Source of the DNA: a gamma proteobacterium symbiont of Ctena orbiculata
GTDB taxonomy: Bacteria > Pseudomonadota > Gammaproteobacteria > Chromatiales > Chromatiaceae
Assembly (NCBI GenBank): GCA_003094555.1
Contig: NATW01000095.1
Location: 1-37,697 of the forward strand
Length of the DNA stretch: 37,697 nucleotides
Direction: 5' to 3'
In this document: positions 16,607-24,698 of the stretch, piece after piece
Layout: each line of letters starts with the position of its first letter
Position numbering within the stretch: the first letter of the stretch is position 1
Program-made: the position numbers and the translations under genes
The notes under the pieces: model-generated
What the model saw: only the letters and a program-made list of their open reading frames with translations
What the model was told of the DNA's origin: nothing
Database searches by the model: none

Positions 16607-17722
16607 ATGAGATCTTACCAGGCGGTTTTTACAACAATAACATTGAGTATCATTCTCAGTGCGTGTGGTGGTGGAAGCGCCGTAACTGAGTCCGGTCAGG
16701 TGGCGAGCAATCAGGACACCGCCGTCTCCAGCGGCAGCGAAACGATCATTATACCACCTTCGACAAATGCAATAACATCAAGTGAAGAGCAGCCGAGCGC
16801 CGCAACGACACCGGTTACAACAACAACGACAGTAAAACCAGTAACGACAACGACAACCCAGACCCCTACGGTAACTACCAATGCGTTTGGTGCTGCGTCG
16901 CTAACCACTGCAACCGTATCGAATGACGATGTCGTCCTCAGTTGGAACCAGACCAACGATACACCCCAAAGCGGATACAATGTATTCATCGATGGTGTGA
17001 GTGCTACTGATCTAACCAACATAGCTGGCACCACGGCTACCGTTCAAGGCCTGGACCTTAGTGTACAGCACTGTTTTACAGTACAAGCACAATATAGTCA
17101 GGTATCTCCGGTACAATATTTTACTTCGAACAGCCGTTGTACAGATCCGCAACAGTCTGCCAACCAGGCCCCTGTGATTTCCGGTAGTCCCGCTAACAGC
17201 GTAGACGCAGGTGCAACATACTCCTTCACACCGAGCGCAACGGATAGTGACAATGATGACCTGACTTTCGCTGTCTCCAACCTGCCTGCATGGGCACAAT
17301 TCAACAGTCAGACAGGAAGATTGAGCGGTTCTCCCACCACTGATGATGTGGGTGACTACAACAATATCGTAATCACTGTATCTGATGGCACTGACGAAGC
17401 CAGCTTGAACGCATTTGCTATTTCCGTGAATTCGGATACCACTACGGCGGTTACCGGTTCAATCTCGTTGAGATGGAACGCACCAACAACTCGTACTGAT
17501 GGCTCAGCACTCAGTCTTGCGGATATCCAGGGATTTTGTATCTACGTTGGCACCACGAGAGATAACCTTCAGATGGTTGCAGACATCAATGAAGGTGATA
17601 GGACCACCTATGTGTTGGATAATCTGGATCTTGGAGATTATTACGTCGCTGTATCTGTATACGATCAAGAAAACAACATGAGCAGTTATTCTAATGTCGT
17701 GCTGAAGACTGCCGTGAATTGA
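16607..17722 (+). CDS. Surface lipoprotein with Thr-rich linker, putative Ig (He_PIG/cadherin-like) and FnIII-like domains
   Basis: 371 aa. Lipoprotein signal peptide with lipobox LSAC, the mature protein starting at Cys20 followed by GGGS, so probably outer-membrane anchored. Residues about 25-95 are a low-complexity Ser/Thr linker with runs of threonine. A FnIII-like segment follows (VSNDDVVLSWNQTNDTPQSGY). A putative Ig/CADG domain then starts at NQAPVISGSPANSVDAG and includes PAWAQFNSQTGRLSGSPT and ITVSDGTDEAS. A second FnIII-like domain ends the protein (SISLRWNAPTTRTDGSAL onward). Function unknown; adhesion or polysaccharide contact is a guess from domain type. It is monocistronic with its own terminator. 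Confidence 0.8.
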   Translation: MRSYQAVFTTITLSIILSACGGGSAVTESGQVASNQDTAVSSGSETIIIPPSTNAITSSEEQPSAATTPVTTTTTVKPVTTTTTQTPTVTTNAFGAASLTTATVSNDDVVLSWNQTNDTPQSGYNVFIDGVSATDLTNIAGTTATVQGLDLSVQHCFTVQAQYSQVSPVQYFTSNSRCTDPQQSANQAPVISGSPANSVDAGATYSFTPSATDSDNDDLTFAVSNLPAWAQFNSQTGRLSGSPTTDDVGDYNNIVITVSDGTDEASLNAFAISVNSDTTTAVTGSISLRWNAPTTRTDGSALSLADIQGFCIYVGTTRDNLQMVADINEGDRTTYVLDNLDLGDYYVAVSVYDQENNMSSYSNVVLKTAVN

Positions 17723-17772
17723 TTGTGACCTAGACTGTTACAATTCCTTCGATACGATATTCAAGATAAGAT

Positions 17773-17811
17773 AACCCGTTGCAAGATGACTCACTTGCAA
17801 CGGGTTTTTTT
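17773..17811 (+). terminator. Intrinsic terminator after the lipoprotein gene
   Basis: A perfect 13-bp stem AACCCGTTGCAAG/CTTGCAACGGGTT with an 8-nt loop (ATGACTCA) is followed by a run of T that merges with the 3' arm (17805-17811). Confidence 0.93.
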
Positions 17812-18238
17812 AATTGTGAATTACCCACCAAGGTTGCGATTAAATTTGATTGGCAGTATGGCGAATAAGGATTCTGTTTAGTTGGCCCAGGCAGCAGCGA
17901 TAATTAATCGATGTTTTTTTGTTGTACTGTCATGTGAAGTTAAGATACCAATATAATAAATAGCCTAGGTGTAATGACAGGGTCCGGATGACTGTCAGGT
18001 GTTCATTGCACACATACGCTATTAATTGCAGGAATACCTGATTGAAATTTCCCTGGAATGTCTAATTAAACGCCCAAATATTAGTAATGCATTTGTAAAT
18101 TCTGATGGGATGAATTGTAAAATTTTTATGTTGTGTGCAAAAGATAGTATTTTTAGTATTTTTTTATAGAAAGCTGACCATTACCAACTAAGATAGATGT
18201 TACGGGTTTTAGGAGTTTTGTTCTGAAGGAAGATAGAT
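17812..18238. other. AT-rich intergenic region before the PEP-CTERM-like gene
   Basis: 427 bp with no supported ORF on either strand. It is markedly AT-rich (18050-18180). I looked for a sigma-54 promoter (TGGC-N8-TTGC) of the kind found upstream of some PEP-CTERM genes and saw none. AAGGAAG at about 18226-18232 is the ribosome site of the next gene. Confidence 0.4.
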
Positions 18239-18709
18239 ATGAAAAAACTTATCATTTACATATTTGCAATGGTGGCGGTCGTCGTTTCAGGTGGCGCGCT
18301 TGCTGGAACAGTGATTGACGCGGGCACCTTCAGTGAGAATGGTGATACTTATACTCCTTCGCCTTATTCCGGTCTCTTTACAGATATTTATCACCTTGAT
18401 ATCGAGACCTCCGGGCTATTGATCAACTTCTCCGGTTCCCACCAAGGTATGGCTGGTGATGATCTGTTGCTGACAAACATCAATGATGAAACAGAGTATC
18501 ACCTCGCTCCCATGTTTTCAGAGACTTTGAGCCTAGGGGTGGGAAGTTATGTTTTTACCCTCTCCGGTTTCGCTCTGAACGCGCTAGATAGTAAAGTCCA
18601 TTCCGACTATGACCTGGTAATTAAGGCCGTACCCCTGCCTGCGGCAGTATGGCTGTTCGGTTCTGCTTTGATCGGGTTCATCTCTTTCAGTGTCAGACGG
18701 AAGATCTGA
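18239..18709 (+). CDS. Exported PEP-CTERM-like protein (VPLPA variant sorting signal)
   Basis: 156 aa. N-terminal signal peptide (MKKLIIYIF, then a Val/Ala-rich core, cleavage near GGALAG). The mature part is a short beta-rich domain reminiscent of the FxDxxxF-type PEP-CTERM proteins (IDAGTFSENGDTYTPSPYSG). The C-terminus has the tripartite sorting signal: VPLPAAVWLFGSALIGF followed by SVRRKI. This VPLPA variant is common in Proteobacteria and is processed by exosortase (EpsH/XrtA), coupled to exopolysaccharide export. No exosortase is in the window. It has its own ribosome site (AAGGAAG) and terminator, so it is monocistronic. Confidence 0.85.
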   Translation: MKKLIIYIFAMVAVVVSGGALAGTVIDAGTFSENGDTYTPSPYSGLFTDIYHLDIETSGLLINFSGSHQGMAGDDLLLTNINDETEYHLAPMFSETLSLGVGSYVFTLSGFALNALDSKVHSDYDLVIKAVPLPAAVWLFGSALIGFISFSVRRKI

Positions 18710-18738
18710 CGCACCAACAATTGTAGGCGAATGAATAG

Positions 18739-18771
18739 GTCCGCAAAGGTTCAGCCTCTGCGGACTTTTTT
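18739..18771 (+). terminator. Intrinsic terminator after the PEP-CTERM-like gene
   Basis: GTCCGCAAAGG (18739-18749) pairs with CCTCTGCGGAC (18755-18765) with one mismatch and a 5-nt loop, followed by six T. Confidence 0.88.
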
Positions 18772-18835
18772 ATGAGCTACCTTCTCACTTGTTGTGGAAG
18801 GCCTGGCTCGACGCTAATTGATGATGTGGCTGGTT

Positions 18836-20047
18836 TCAGATCTCTCGCAATCCTTCCGAGGGCTCTATTCTAGCTGCCCGATATCCCGCCAGGGAGGCAG
18901 CAATGATGGAGGATCCCAGGGTCAGAATCAGGGCGATGATAAAGTGGCTCAGTAACAGCTGACAAATCGTCTCGCTACCCTCGGTTTGGGTCACGAACAG
19001 TCCATTGATGGTGAAACTCACAGCCAGATATATCAGTGAGGCGGTAAGCCAGCCGAAAATGGCTGTGAAAGCTGATTGTAGAACCGGAAACCAGATAATT
19101 TCACCAGTACGAAATCCAACCAATCTAAGTACGCTCAGCTCTTTTCTCTTCCGGTCCACGTTAGCCCAGAGGCTGGCCCCCAAAGAGAATGAGAAACCGA
19201 TCAGTCCTATGAGTGCGATCAACCAGAAAACCAGGCTCAGATTTTGATCCATGTTACGCACGATATCGATATCTGCAGCGCGGGTATTCACTTCGATTCC
19301 CAGCTTGTTCATTGCATCACTGATAGGTGCGATATCGTAGATGGAACGTGTATAGAGACGAAAGCTGGGGTAGGTGCGTTTGTCATTCCTTTGATTGGTG
19401 CCGCTCCAACCAAGAATGGGGACCGCGCGACCATCGCGGAAGTCCTCCGCAGCTTCAAGCAGGCTCAGGTGAGTAAAAGCGCCATCCCGGGTGAAACTGG
19501 CGTGTCTTGCGATATCGGTCACTCGGAGTGTGATATGTACCCTTTCGCTACGTCCCTTGTATCGACGGGACAGACTGCCACTGACTTCATCGCCAGGCTT
19601 TACTTTAAGTTTTTGTGCCGCTTTTTCTGAAAGTACGATCTGCCGCAGATCTTGTGGAATTGATTTTGACTCGAGCAGTGGATCACCCTGGCCTGTAGGT
19701 AGCATCTCAACAGAGATGATGCTCTTGGCCGTTTTACTCTTCAGGTCTATGGTGGCGGCGATGGCGCGTGTACGCGGAATTATAAAGTCGATCTCCTCCC
19801 TGGCGTGGAGTTGCTCGATCCAGGCGCTGTCGTAACGACCGCTACCGATAGGGCGAACCTCCCGGTTCCGAGGATCCTCTATAAGATTTGTCAGCATGCT
19901 GCCGACGATGCCGAACTTGAGGCCATACAGGATCATCATTGGTCCGAGCACAGCTGCCAGGGCAATGATAAAGAAGGTCGACATCTGCCACTCGTTTCGA
20001 TAATCGCGACTGGCCAACCAGATAATGTCCTTAAAACGATGATGCAT
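18836..20047 (-). CDS. ABC transporter permease, FtsX/LolC/MacB-like (TagS-like)
   Basis: 403 aa. One N-terminal transmembrane helix (about residues 22-45), a large extracytoplasmic domain (about 50-270), then three C-terminal helices (VFWLIALIGLIGFSFSLGA; SAFTAIFGWLTASLIYLAV; LLLSHFIIALILTLGSSII), ending in a GYRAARIEPSEGLREI tail characteristic of FtsX-type permeases. Such type VII (MacB-superfamily) transporters usually transmit mechanical signals or extract lipoproteins rather than import solutes. Its ATG shares one base with the ATPase stop (TGATG), so the two are co-translated. Last gene of a four-gene operon with a PpkA-vWA-like protein, which recalls TagS of T6SS loci. That link is inference. 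Confidence 0.85.
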   Translation of the reverse strand: MHHRFKDIIWLASRDYRNEWQMSTFFIIALAAVLGPMMILYGLKFGIVGSMLTNLIEDPRNREVRPIGSGRYDSAWIEQLHAREEIDFIIPRTRAIAATIDLKSKTAKSIISVEMLPTGQGDPLLESKSIPQDLRQIVLSEKAAQKLKVKPGDEVSGSLSRRYKGRSERVHITLRVTDIARHASFTRDGAFTHLSLLEAAEDFRDGRAVPILGWSGTNQRNDKRTYPSFRLYTRSIYDIAPISDAMNKLGIEVNTRAADIDIVRNMDQNLSLVFWLIALIGLIGFSFSLGASLWANVDRKRKELSVLRLVGFRTGEIIWFPVLQSAFTAIFGWLTASLIYLAVSFTINGLFVTQTEGSETICQLLLSHFIIALILTLGSSIIAASLAGYRAARIEPSEGLREI

Positions 20048-20820
20048 CAGCCGCTCACTACGGTTTCAGTCATCGATCCGTCCGCCTCTCTATGGGTATG
20101 GTGTTCCAAATGACGTAGTCCCAAGCGGTTGATATGTCGCCACGCATGGCTGGCAAGGATGACAGTGATATGCAGCTCATCCACCAACTCGATAAACAGC
20201 GACATGATGCGTTCTGCTGCTATTGGGTCGAGTGACGCTGTGGGTTCGTCGGCTATCACTATAGCCGGGCGGTGGGCCAGTGCACGACCTATGGCAACCC
20301 GTTGGCGCTCACCGACAGAGAGCAAATGGGGTAGCTTGTTCAAGTGTCTGCGAATGCCCAGGTCACTCGCCAGTTCGTCGACCAGACCATCATCCTGCAT
20401 ATCGAGCAAGCGACGGGAGAGGTTGATATTCTCCCGTACCGTCAGATAGGGTAGAAGACCGCCTGTCTGCATGACATAGCCGATCCTCAAGCGACGCAGA
20501 TCACCCAGTTGATTGAGTTGTTTTTTCTTCCACAGGTTTGAAATATCGACTGGTTCAGCACCAGGCTCAGGTCTAAAACGAAATGACCCGATGTTGCTCG
20601 GTTTTAATGTCATCGAGAGCATATCTAATAGGGTGCTCTTGCCGCAGCCGCTTTCACCAATCAGGGCTATCTTCTCTCCGAGGGCAATTTGTAAGCTGGG
20701 TACGCGGAGACGAAATGCACTGCCTTCGGCTTCCCGGGTCTTCACCACATCACGTAGATGATAGATGAGTACTCTCTCGCCGCTCAGGTTGACACCCGGC
20801 TGGGTAACAGTTGTAGTCAA
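20047..20820 (-). CDS. ABC transporter ATP-binding protein (LolD/TagT-like), TTG start
   Basis: 257-aa ATPase partner of the adjacent permease. Walker A GESGCGKST, Q-loop region YVMQTGG, signature LSVGERQ (a variant of LSGGQ), Walker B AIVIADEPTASLD and H-loop ILASHAW. There is no in-frame ATG at the right place. The start is TTG at 20818-20820, supported by GGAGGAG 8 nt upstream. It would work in the cytoplasm with two copies of the 403-aa permease. It follows the vWA gene by 35 bp. The insertion between Walker A and the Q-loop (RFRPEPGAEPVDISNLW) is longer than in LolD and fits a dedicated subfamily. Confidence 0.9.
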   Translation of the reverse strand: MTTTVTQPGVNLSGERVLIYHLRDVVKTREAEGSAFRLRVPSLQIALGEKIALIGESGCGKSTLLDMLSMTLKPSNIGSFRFRPEPGAEPVDISNLWKKKQLNQLGDLRRLRIGYVMQTGGLLPYLTVRENINLSRRLLDMQDDGLVDELASDLGIRRHLNKLPHLLSVGERQRVAIGRALAHRPAIVIADEPTASLDPIAAERIMSLFIELVDELHITVILASHAWRHINRLGLRHLEHHTHREADGSMTETVVSG

Positions 20821-20855
20821 ATCCGGGACTCCTCCAGGCGCATAGTGAAGGAGAG

Positions 20856-22871
20856 CTAGGGTAACATTTCCAAGGCGATAGGAAAGACGGAGTCACCAGA
20901 TATCGGACCTCCGTCCAGCGAGACCCAAAGGTCCGTATGGTCGTGTAATACCTGGTAATAGTTTATCTTCTCTTCCAGGCGATTGATGAAGCTGATTTGC
21001 TCTCGCGCTGGCCAATCCTGCCAATTCTCCAGGGAGAGATTCATTACTTCACCGGTGTAGGGGAGGTCCTCTATGTACTCACGCATAAAGCCCATGTCAG
21101 CAAGGTTGCCTTGGCGTGCGCCAGTTACCCGTGTGGTCGTGCCGAGTTGTTCAGGATCCCGGGCAATAGTGGCGGCGAGACTCTTTAAATCATTCAGGAA
21201 AGTGCGTGGGGATAGCAGCCCCTCTTCAGCCGTGATGAGCACCTGGTGCATGATGCCATGGAGATCGCTGAGTTGATCGCGAGTCAAAAGTACACGTACA
21301 TCCAGGGTTTGCCTTCGGGGTTTGTTGATGTCCCGGTCGACTAGCCAGGCATTGAAGACATTGGGTATCTGTTGTTTATCATTCTGCTGCAGATAGCGCA
21401 TGCGCAGGGCGTACCCCAGTTTGGCGACTTTTGCCTGGAATTGGGCCAACTGATCAGTCTCTTTCTCTTGCTCTGCCTGGTTGTTCTTGGCTTGGCGTTC
21501 CAGTGCCATGTTTTTCCCGGCGGCCGCCATGGCAGCCAGTTTGACCTGTTCGGTAATCTGTGTGGCCAGGGCATCAAGTACGCGTCCGAACCGCTCAACA
21601 TTTCCCGTTTCCACACCGAAATAGAAGCTACCTATACCCGGGTAGTATGAGAGATCGCGATAGGTCTCTTCTGCCTTGCTGTGATCCGCCATGATGCTTG
21701 GGGTCAATAGGTGTAAAACCGAGAGGGCTATCCCTTTGTCCTGGGCCAACTGCCGAAGCGATGCGCTCGACATGCCTGTGCCGGAGAGGGGATCACCTGC
21801 TTCCCGGGGTCCGGCATCAGTGATCAGAACAACATAGCGGGCGTCCTGTCCCTGCCAATCGATTCCGGCGATGGCCTCGTTTACACCAGCAAAGCTGTCT
21901 TCATTGAAATCGCGACTGGAAATGGTAGCGGCTTTGAGTGAGGAGACCTGGTTGAAAAAGCCGGCCGCATCCTGTCCCTGCTGAAGATCGACATAGGTTT
22001 GGGTCAAATACTCAAGGTCCGGAACGGCCTGTGGATTATCGCGAAAGGCAATTAGGCCAAAGCTCACATCCCCGGTCAGATCCTCTTTAGTAATGGTGTC
22101 ATATATTTTTCGCACTGCTTCTCGAGTGCGGTCGATATAGGGGTCCATTGAGAGGGTGGAGTCAATAACAAACACTACGGCGGAGCGGAAGGGCTTAATC
22201 TTTTTGTCAGATGCTTTTGCGCGTTTCGGCGCCACATCCGCCTTTTTGCTCTCAACGGCAGGTAGGAGTGGTACGCTGGATACCTGCAGTATTCGCGCCT
22301 GCTCATTCCCGATATAGATATCCTCATGGTCACGGATGGGTACCAGATAGAAATCCTTCAATATATCGATATGTGTCCTGGGCTGAATTGCGATTACCGG
22401 AGAGTTGTCATCGAGTTCACCCGACTCGGCAGCCTGATAGAGCTGTCGATATTTTTCCTTATCGTTGCTGTCTATGAGCGCTTTCAGATTGTCCTTTTCA
22501 TTGAAAAGAAGCACCCGGTCGTTGCCCACAGGATCACGAAAAGCGACGGTCAAACCTTGATTCCAGGGAATGGTCTCGGTTTCCGGCATCCAACCGGCTA
22601 GTTCGCCATGACGATTGTGGCCAAGTTGTAACCAGGTGGCACCATTTTTGGTTTTGCGGTTGTACACATAGAAGACACTGAAAGGTGTGGCAGGTTTGGA
22701 CTTAGCCTTTTGTATTTCTTCATAAAAATGAGCGCCGGGTTTGCTCAGGACACGCTGGTAGAGTGCCTGCTTTCCCTCCATGAGAAGCGGGTGTTGCTGT
22801 ACAGCTCCCAAGAGAAGAGAAGGCATAAGAACAACAATCAATAGAGTCAGAGTCGATTTGAGTATGGCCAT
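20856..22871 (-). CDS. Secreted vWA-domain protein resembling the C-terminal vWA region of PpkA
   Basis: 671 aa. N-terminal signal peptide (MAILKSTLTLLIVVLMPSLL then GAV). Residues about 30-205 form an N-terminal domain of unknown type. The vWA domain begins near 230 with the MIDAS motif D237-S-T-L-S241 (DxTxS rather than DxSxS), then FGLIAFRDN and VLITDAGPRE. A helical segment (about 430-510) and a C-terminal domain follow. The wording around the MIDAS (VVFVIDSTLSMDPYIDRTREAVRKIY, a 26-residue stretch abbreviated here to its pattern) strongly recalls the periplasmic vWA region of the T6SS kinase PpkA, but no kinase domain is present. Its ATG has AAGGA upstream. Second gene of the operon. Confidence 0.82.
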   Translation of the reverse strand: MAILKSTLTLLIVVLMPSLLLGAVQQHPLLMEGKQALYQRVLSKPGAHFYEEIQKAKSKPATPFSVFYVYNRKTKNGATWLQLGHNRHGELAGWMPETETIPWNQGLTVAFRDPVGNDRVLLFNEKDNLKALIDSNDKEKYRQLYQAAESGELDDNSPVIAIQPRTHIDILKDFYLVPIRDHEDIYIGNEQARILQVSSVPLLPAVESKKADVAPKRAKASDKKIKPFRSAVVFVIDSTLSMDPYIDRTREAVRKIYDTITKEDLTGDVSFGLIAFRDNPQAVPDLEYLTQTYVDLQQGQDAAGFFNQVSSLKAATISSRDFNEDSFAGVNEAIAGIDWQGQDARYVVLITDAGPREAGDPLSGTGMSSASLRQLAQDKGIALSVLHLLTPSIMADHSKAEETYRDLSYYPGIGSFYFGVETGNVERFGRVLDALATQITEQVKLAAMAAAGKNMALERQAKNNQAEQEKETDQLAQFQAKVAKLGYALRMRYLQQNDKQQIPNVFNAWLVDRDINKPRRQTLDVRVLLTRDQLSDLHGIMHQVLITAEEGLLSPRTFLNDLKSLAATIARDPEQLGTTTRVTGARQGNLADMGFMREYIEDLPYTGEVMNLSLENWQDWPAREQISFINRLEEKINYYQVLHDHTDLWVSLDGGPISGDSVFPIALEMLP

Positions 22872-22892
22872 CGGATAGTCCTTGATTGAGAG

Positions 22893-23621
22893 CTACTGCC
22901 AGTTCAACAGAAGTCGCTGAGCTGCAAGATCTCCTTTCTTGGCTTGCGCTTCGGTGGTCCTTTTCAGGGATTTCAACCGTTCATTCGCTTTGTCTAAACC
23001 TTTGCCGGCGGCCACCGAATACCATTTATGTGCCTGATAAGAATCAGGTTTATCGAGCAATGGATTGGCTTTGTTAAAATGGTTCGGGTCGTGCATATCG
23101 GCCAGAGAAAAGGCCGCCCCACCATCGCCTTCACGCGCGGCATAAAAGAGCAACAGATAGGCGTCGGTCAGCATTCCCTCTTTCCGGTAGGCATCTACCT
23201 GGTTGAGGATTTGATGCGGATCCAAGGTTGCTTCTCCGGAACGTAGCCGGGATATCAAACCACGAGCCGGACCGCCTTCAGTGTCAGCAGCTTGGACGGG
23301 TGGATTGTCAGCCGCAGCGATGTCCAGATTCGACGTATCATCCTCGGTTGTCGATGTTTCGGTGGTGCTGGTCTCCTCCTCAACGGGGGAGGGTTGCTCC
23401 GCTGCCGAGTCGATTTGGGCGCGAATAATCGGGTCGATCTGACTCTGCTCCAGAGGAGGTGCCAGGTCTATCTCTTCTTCAGGAGCAAAAAGGAAATAGA
23501 TACCCGTGAGGATAAGCGCTGCAATGGCTATTTCCAATACCACTCTCAATCGATCGGAGTTCGTCGATTTCTCAACATCCTGATCATATTCATCGGGTAA
23601 TTTGGAATCTGGACTCGTCAT
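22893..23621 (-). CDS. Single-pass membrane protein with acidic linker and Sel1/TPR-like C-terminus
   Basis: 242 aa. A short acidic cytoplasmic N-terminus (MTSPDSKLPDEYDQDVEKS), one transmembrane helix (about residues 26-45, LEIAIAALILTGIYFLF), then an extended Glu/Thr-rich linker (about 50-130). The C-terminal domain has Sel1-like repeats (DAYLLLFYAAREGDGGAAFSL; HKWYSVAAGKGLDKANERL, given as patterns). It probably anchors a partner-binding domain in the periplasm. The ATG at 23621 is chosen; a 45-residue in-frame upstream extension lacks support. First gene of the operon, 21 bp before the vWA gene. Family not recognised with certainty. Confidence 0.75.
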   Translation of the reverse strand: MTSPDSKLPDEYDQDVEKSTNSDRLRVVLEIAIAALILTGIYFLFAPEEEIDLAPPLEQSQIDPIIRAQIDSAAEQPSPVEEETSTTETSTTEDDTSNLDIAAADNPPVQAADTEGGPARGLISRLRSGEATLDPHQILNQVDAYRKEGMLTDAYLLLFYAAREGDGGAAFSLADMHDPNHFNKANPLLDKPDSYQAHKWYSVAAGKGLDKANERLKSLKRTTEAQAKKGDLAAQRLLLNWQ

Positions 23622-23922
23622 ACTCTGCTTATTATCTAAGGTTTCGGTGGGCACTGGCGCCACCGTGATGCACGCACCTGTTGTTTCACTATAACCCCAA
23701 CATTTGAACAGAACAGACACATAAAATCCATATATGCGATAGGTGGGTATCCACATATCGGGTAGCGCTGAAATATATGGGCTGTCATGCCCGATGCAAT
23801 ATTCGGATAGATGCCGAGGTGAGGCGGGATTCCGGTTTCGTGATGCCGGGATAATATAAGCAGATTGTCACAGGATGGGGATCGATCGATTGTAAATAAT
23901 AATGATTATTATTTATTTAGAT
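23622..23922. other. Intergenic region upstream of the vWA/ABC operon
   Basis: 301 bp without a supported gene. No convincing sigma-70 hexamers for the minus-strand operon were found. It contains the AT-rich perfect palindrome described separately (23894-23914). Confidence 0.4.
23894..23914. promoter_or_regulatory. Perfect 21-bp AT palindrome, Fur-box-like
   Basis: Ten-base arms AAATAATAAT and ATTATTATTT flank a central G. Its core TAATAATGATTATTA differs from the 7-1-7 Fur motif TGATAATNATTATCA at one symmetrical pair. It lies 8 bp beyond the 3' end of the small minus-strand gene and 272 bp upstream of the vWA/ABC operon. A Fur role is possible but unproven; the site is too AT-rich to exclude chance. 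Confidence 0.35.
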
Positions 23923-24210
23923 CTATTTATGTGTTTTTCTGAATTGCAGAGGGCGAGTTCTGTTAATCTTAGTGACGTCTCTTTTCTTGCTATTTTCTCG
24001 TATCTTTAGGTTGTTGGAGATGCGGAGTATACCGTCACTGCCAAGAACCCCCAGCTTGTTGGTGTGTTTATTTAACAGGATTGTTGTTGTGTCAAATACG
24101 GTGGGACGCCTGACGCAGACGATTCGCCAACCGAATTTTCTCAGCACCTCGAGTCCGTTCACCTGTTCTTTGTTGAGATAGTACTTGGGCTCGGATGGAA
24201 TTGGTCCCAT
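23923..24210 (-). CDS. Small conserved protein of unknown function
   Basis: 95 aa from the ATG at 24208-24210 (107 aa from an alternative ATG at 24244-24246). The central part, YYLNKEQVNGLEVLRKFGW followed by RIVCVRRPTVFDTTTILLN and KLGVLGSDGIL, has the cadence of a small gammaproteobacterial family I recognise only by pattern: a 'GW-x-L/V-x-F/C-V-RRP' core, then a 'vlg-DG-x-l' turn. No signal peptide or membrane helix is visible, so it is cytoplasmic. The basic tail (RENSKKRDVTKINRTRPLQF) could bind nucleic acid. It stands alone, and its start is close to that of a plus-strand ORF. Confidence 0.65.
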   Translation of the reverse strand: MGPIPSEPKYYLNKEQVNGLEVLRKFGWRIVCVRRPTVFDTTTILLNKHTNKLGVLGSDGILRISNNLKIRENSKKRDVTKINRTRPLQFRKTHK

Positions 24211-24244
24211 GCCTATTCGCTTATTTGTAAATGATTTCGTTCGC

Positions 24245-24445
24245 ATGCCAGAGTACCAGGATGACTTTTGTACAGACAGGTTGTCTTATACAGAAAAGTT
24301 GTCAGCCAAACTGATTGAGGCCAGAAAGCCTGTTATAGGGGATATGGGTTTTTTGCCTATGCTTCTCTCTGCCATGATGGAATCTCCAGATTTTATTTCA
24401 GGCGAGAAAATTATTTCTCAGATCGATGATCAAATAAACAAATAA
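24245..24445 (+). CDS. Possible small orphan ORF, divergent from the preceding gene
   Basis: 66 aa from the ATG at 24245 (longer in-frame starts at 24209 and 24185). The product looks protein-like: an acidic start MPEYQDDFCTDRLSYTEK, then AKLIEARKPVIGDMGFLPML and a helical end. No family is recognised, no Shine-Dalgarno precedes any of the starts, and its 5' end overlaps the minus-strand ORF if that uses its longer start (CATG). Treat as doubtful. Confidence 0.3.
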   Translation: MPEYQDDFCTDRLSYTEKLSAKLIEARKPVIGDMGFLPMLLSAMMESPDFISGEKIISQIDDQINK

Positions 24446-24575
24446 TGTCAGTACAATTAGTGGGCTTTTGATATAACTAAATTCTATTATAAGTGATAAA
24501 AAATACCACCAAAACCGGATTGCTTCAGTACTGGGTTTGTCTGATGTGGGGTGGGTGATAGAGGATGGTGGGTGA

Positions 24576-24662
<87 letters not shown>

Positions 24663-24698
24663 GTCGTGAAGCCGCAAAGTATACATAATTTTTTCAGG

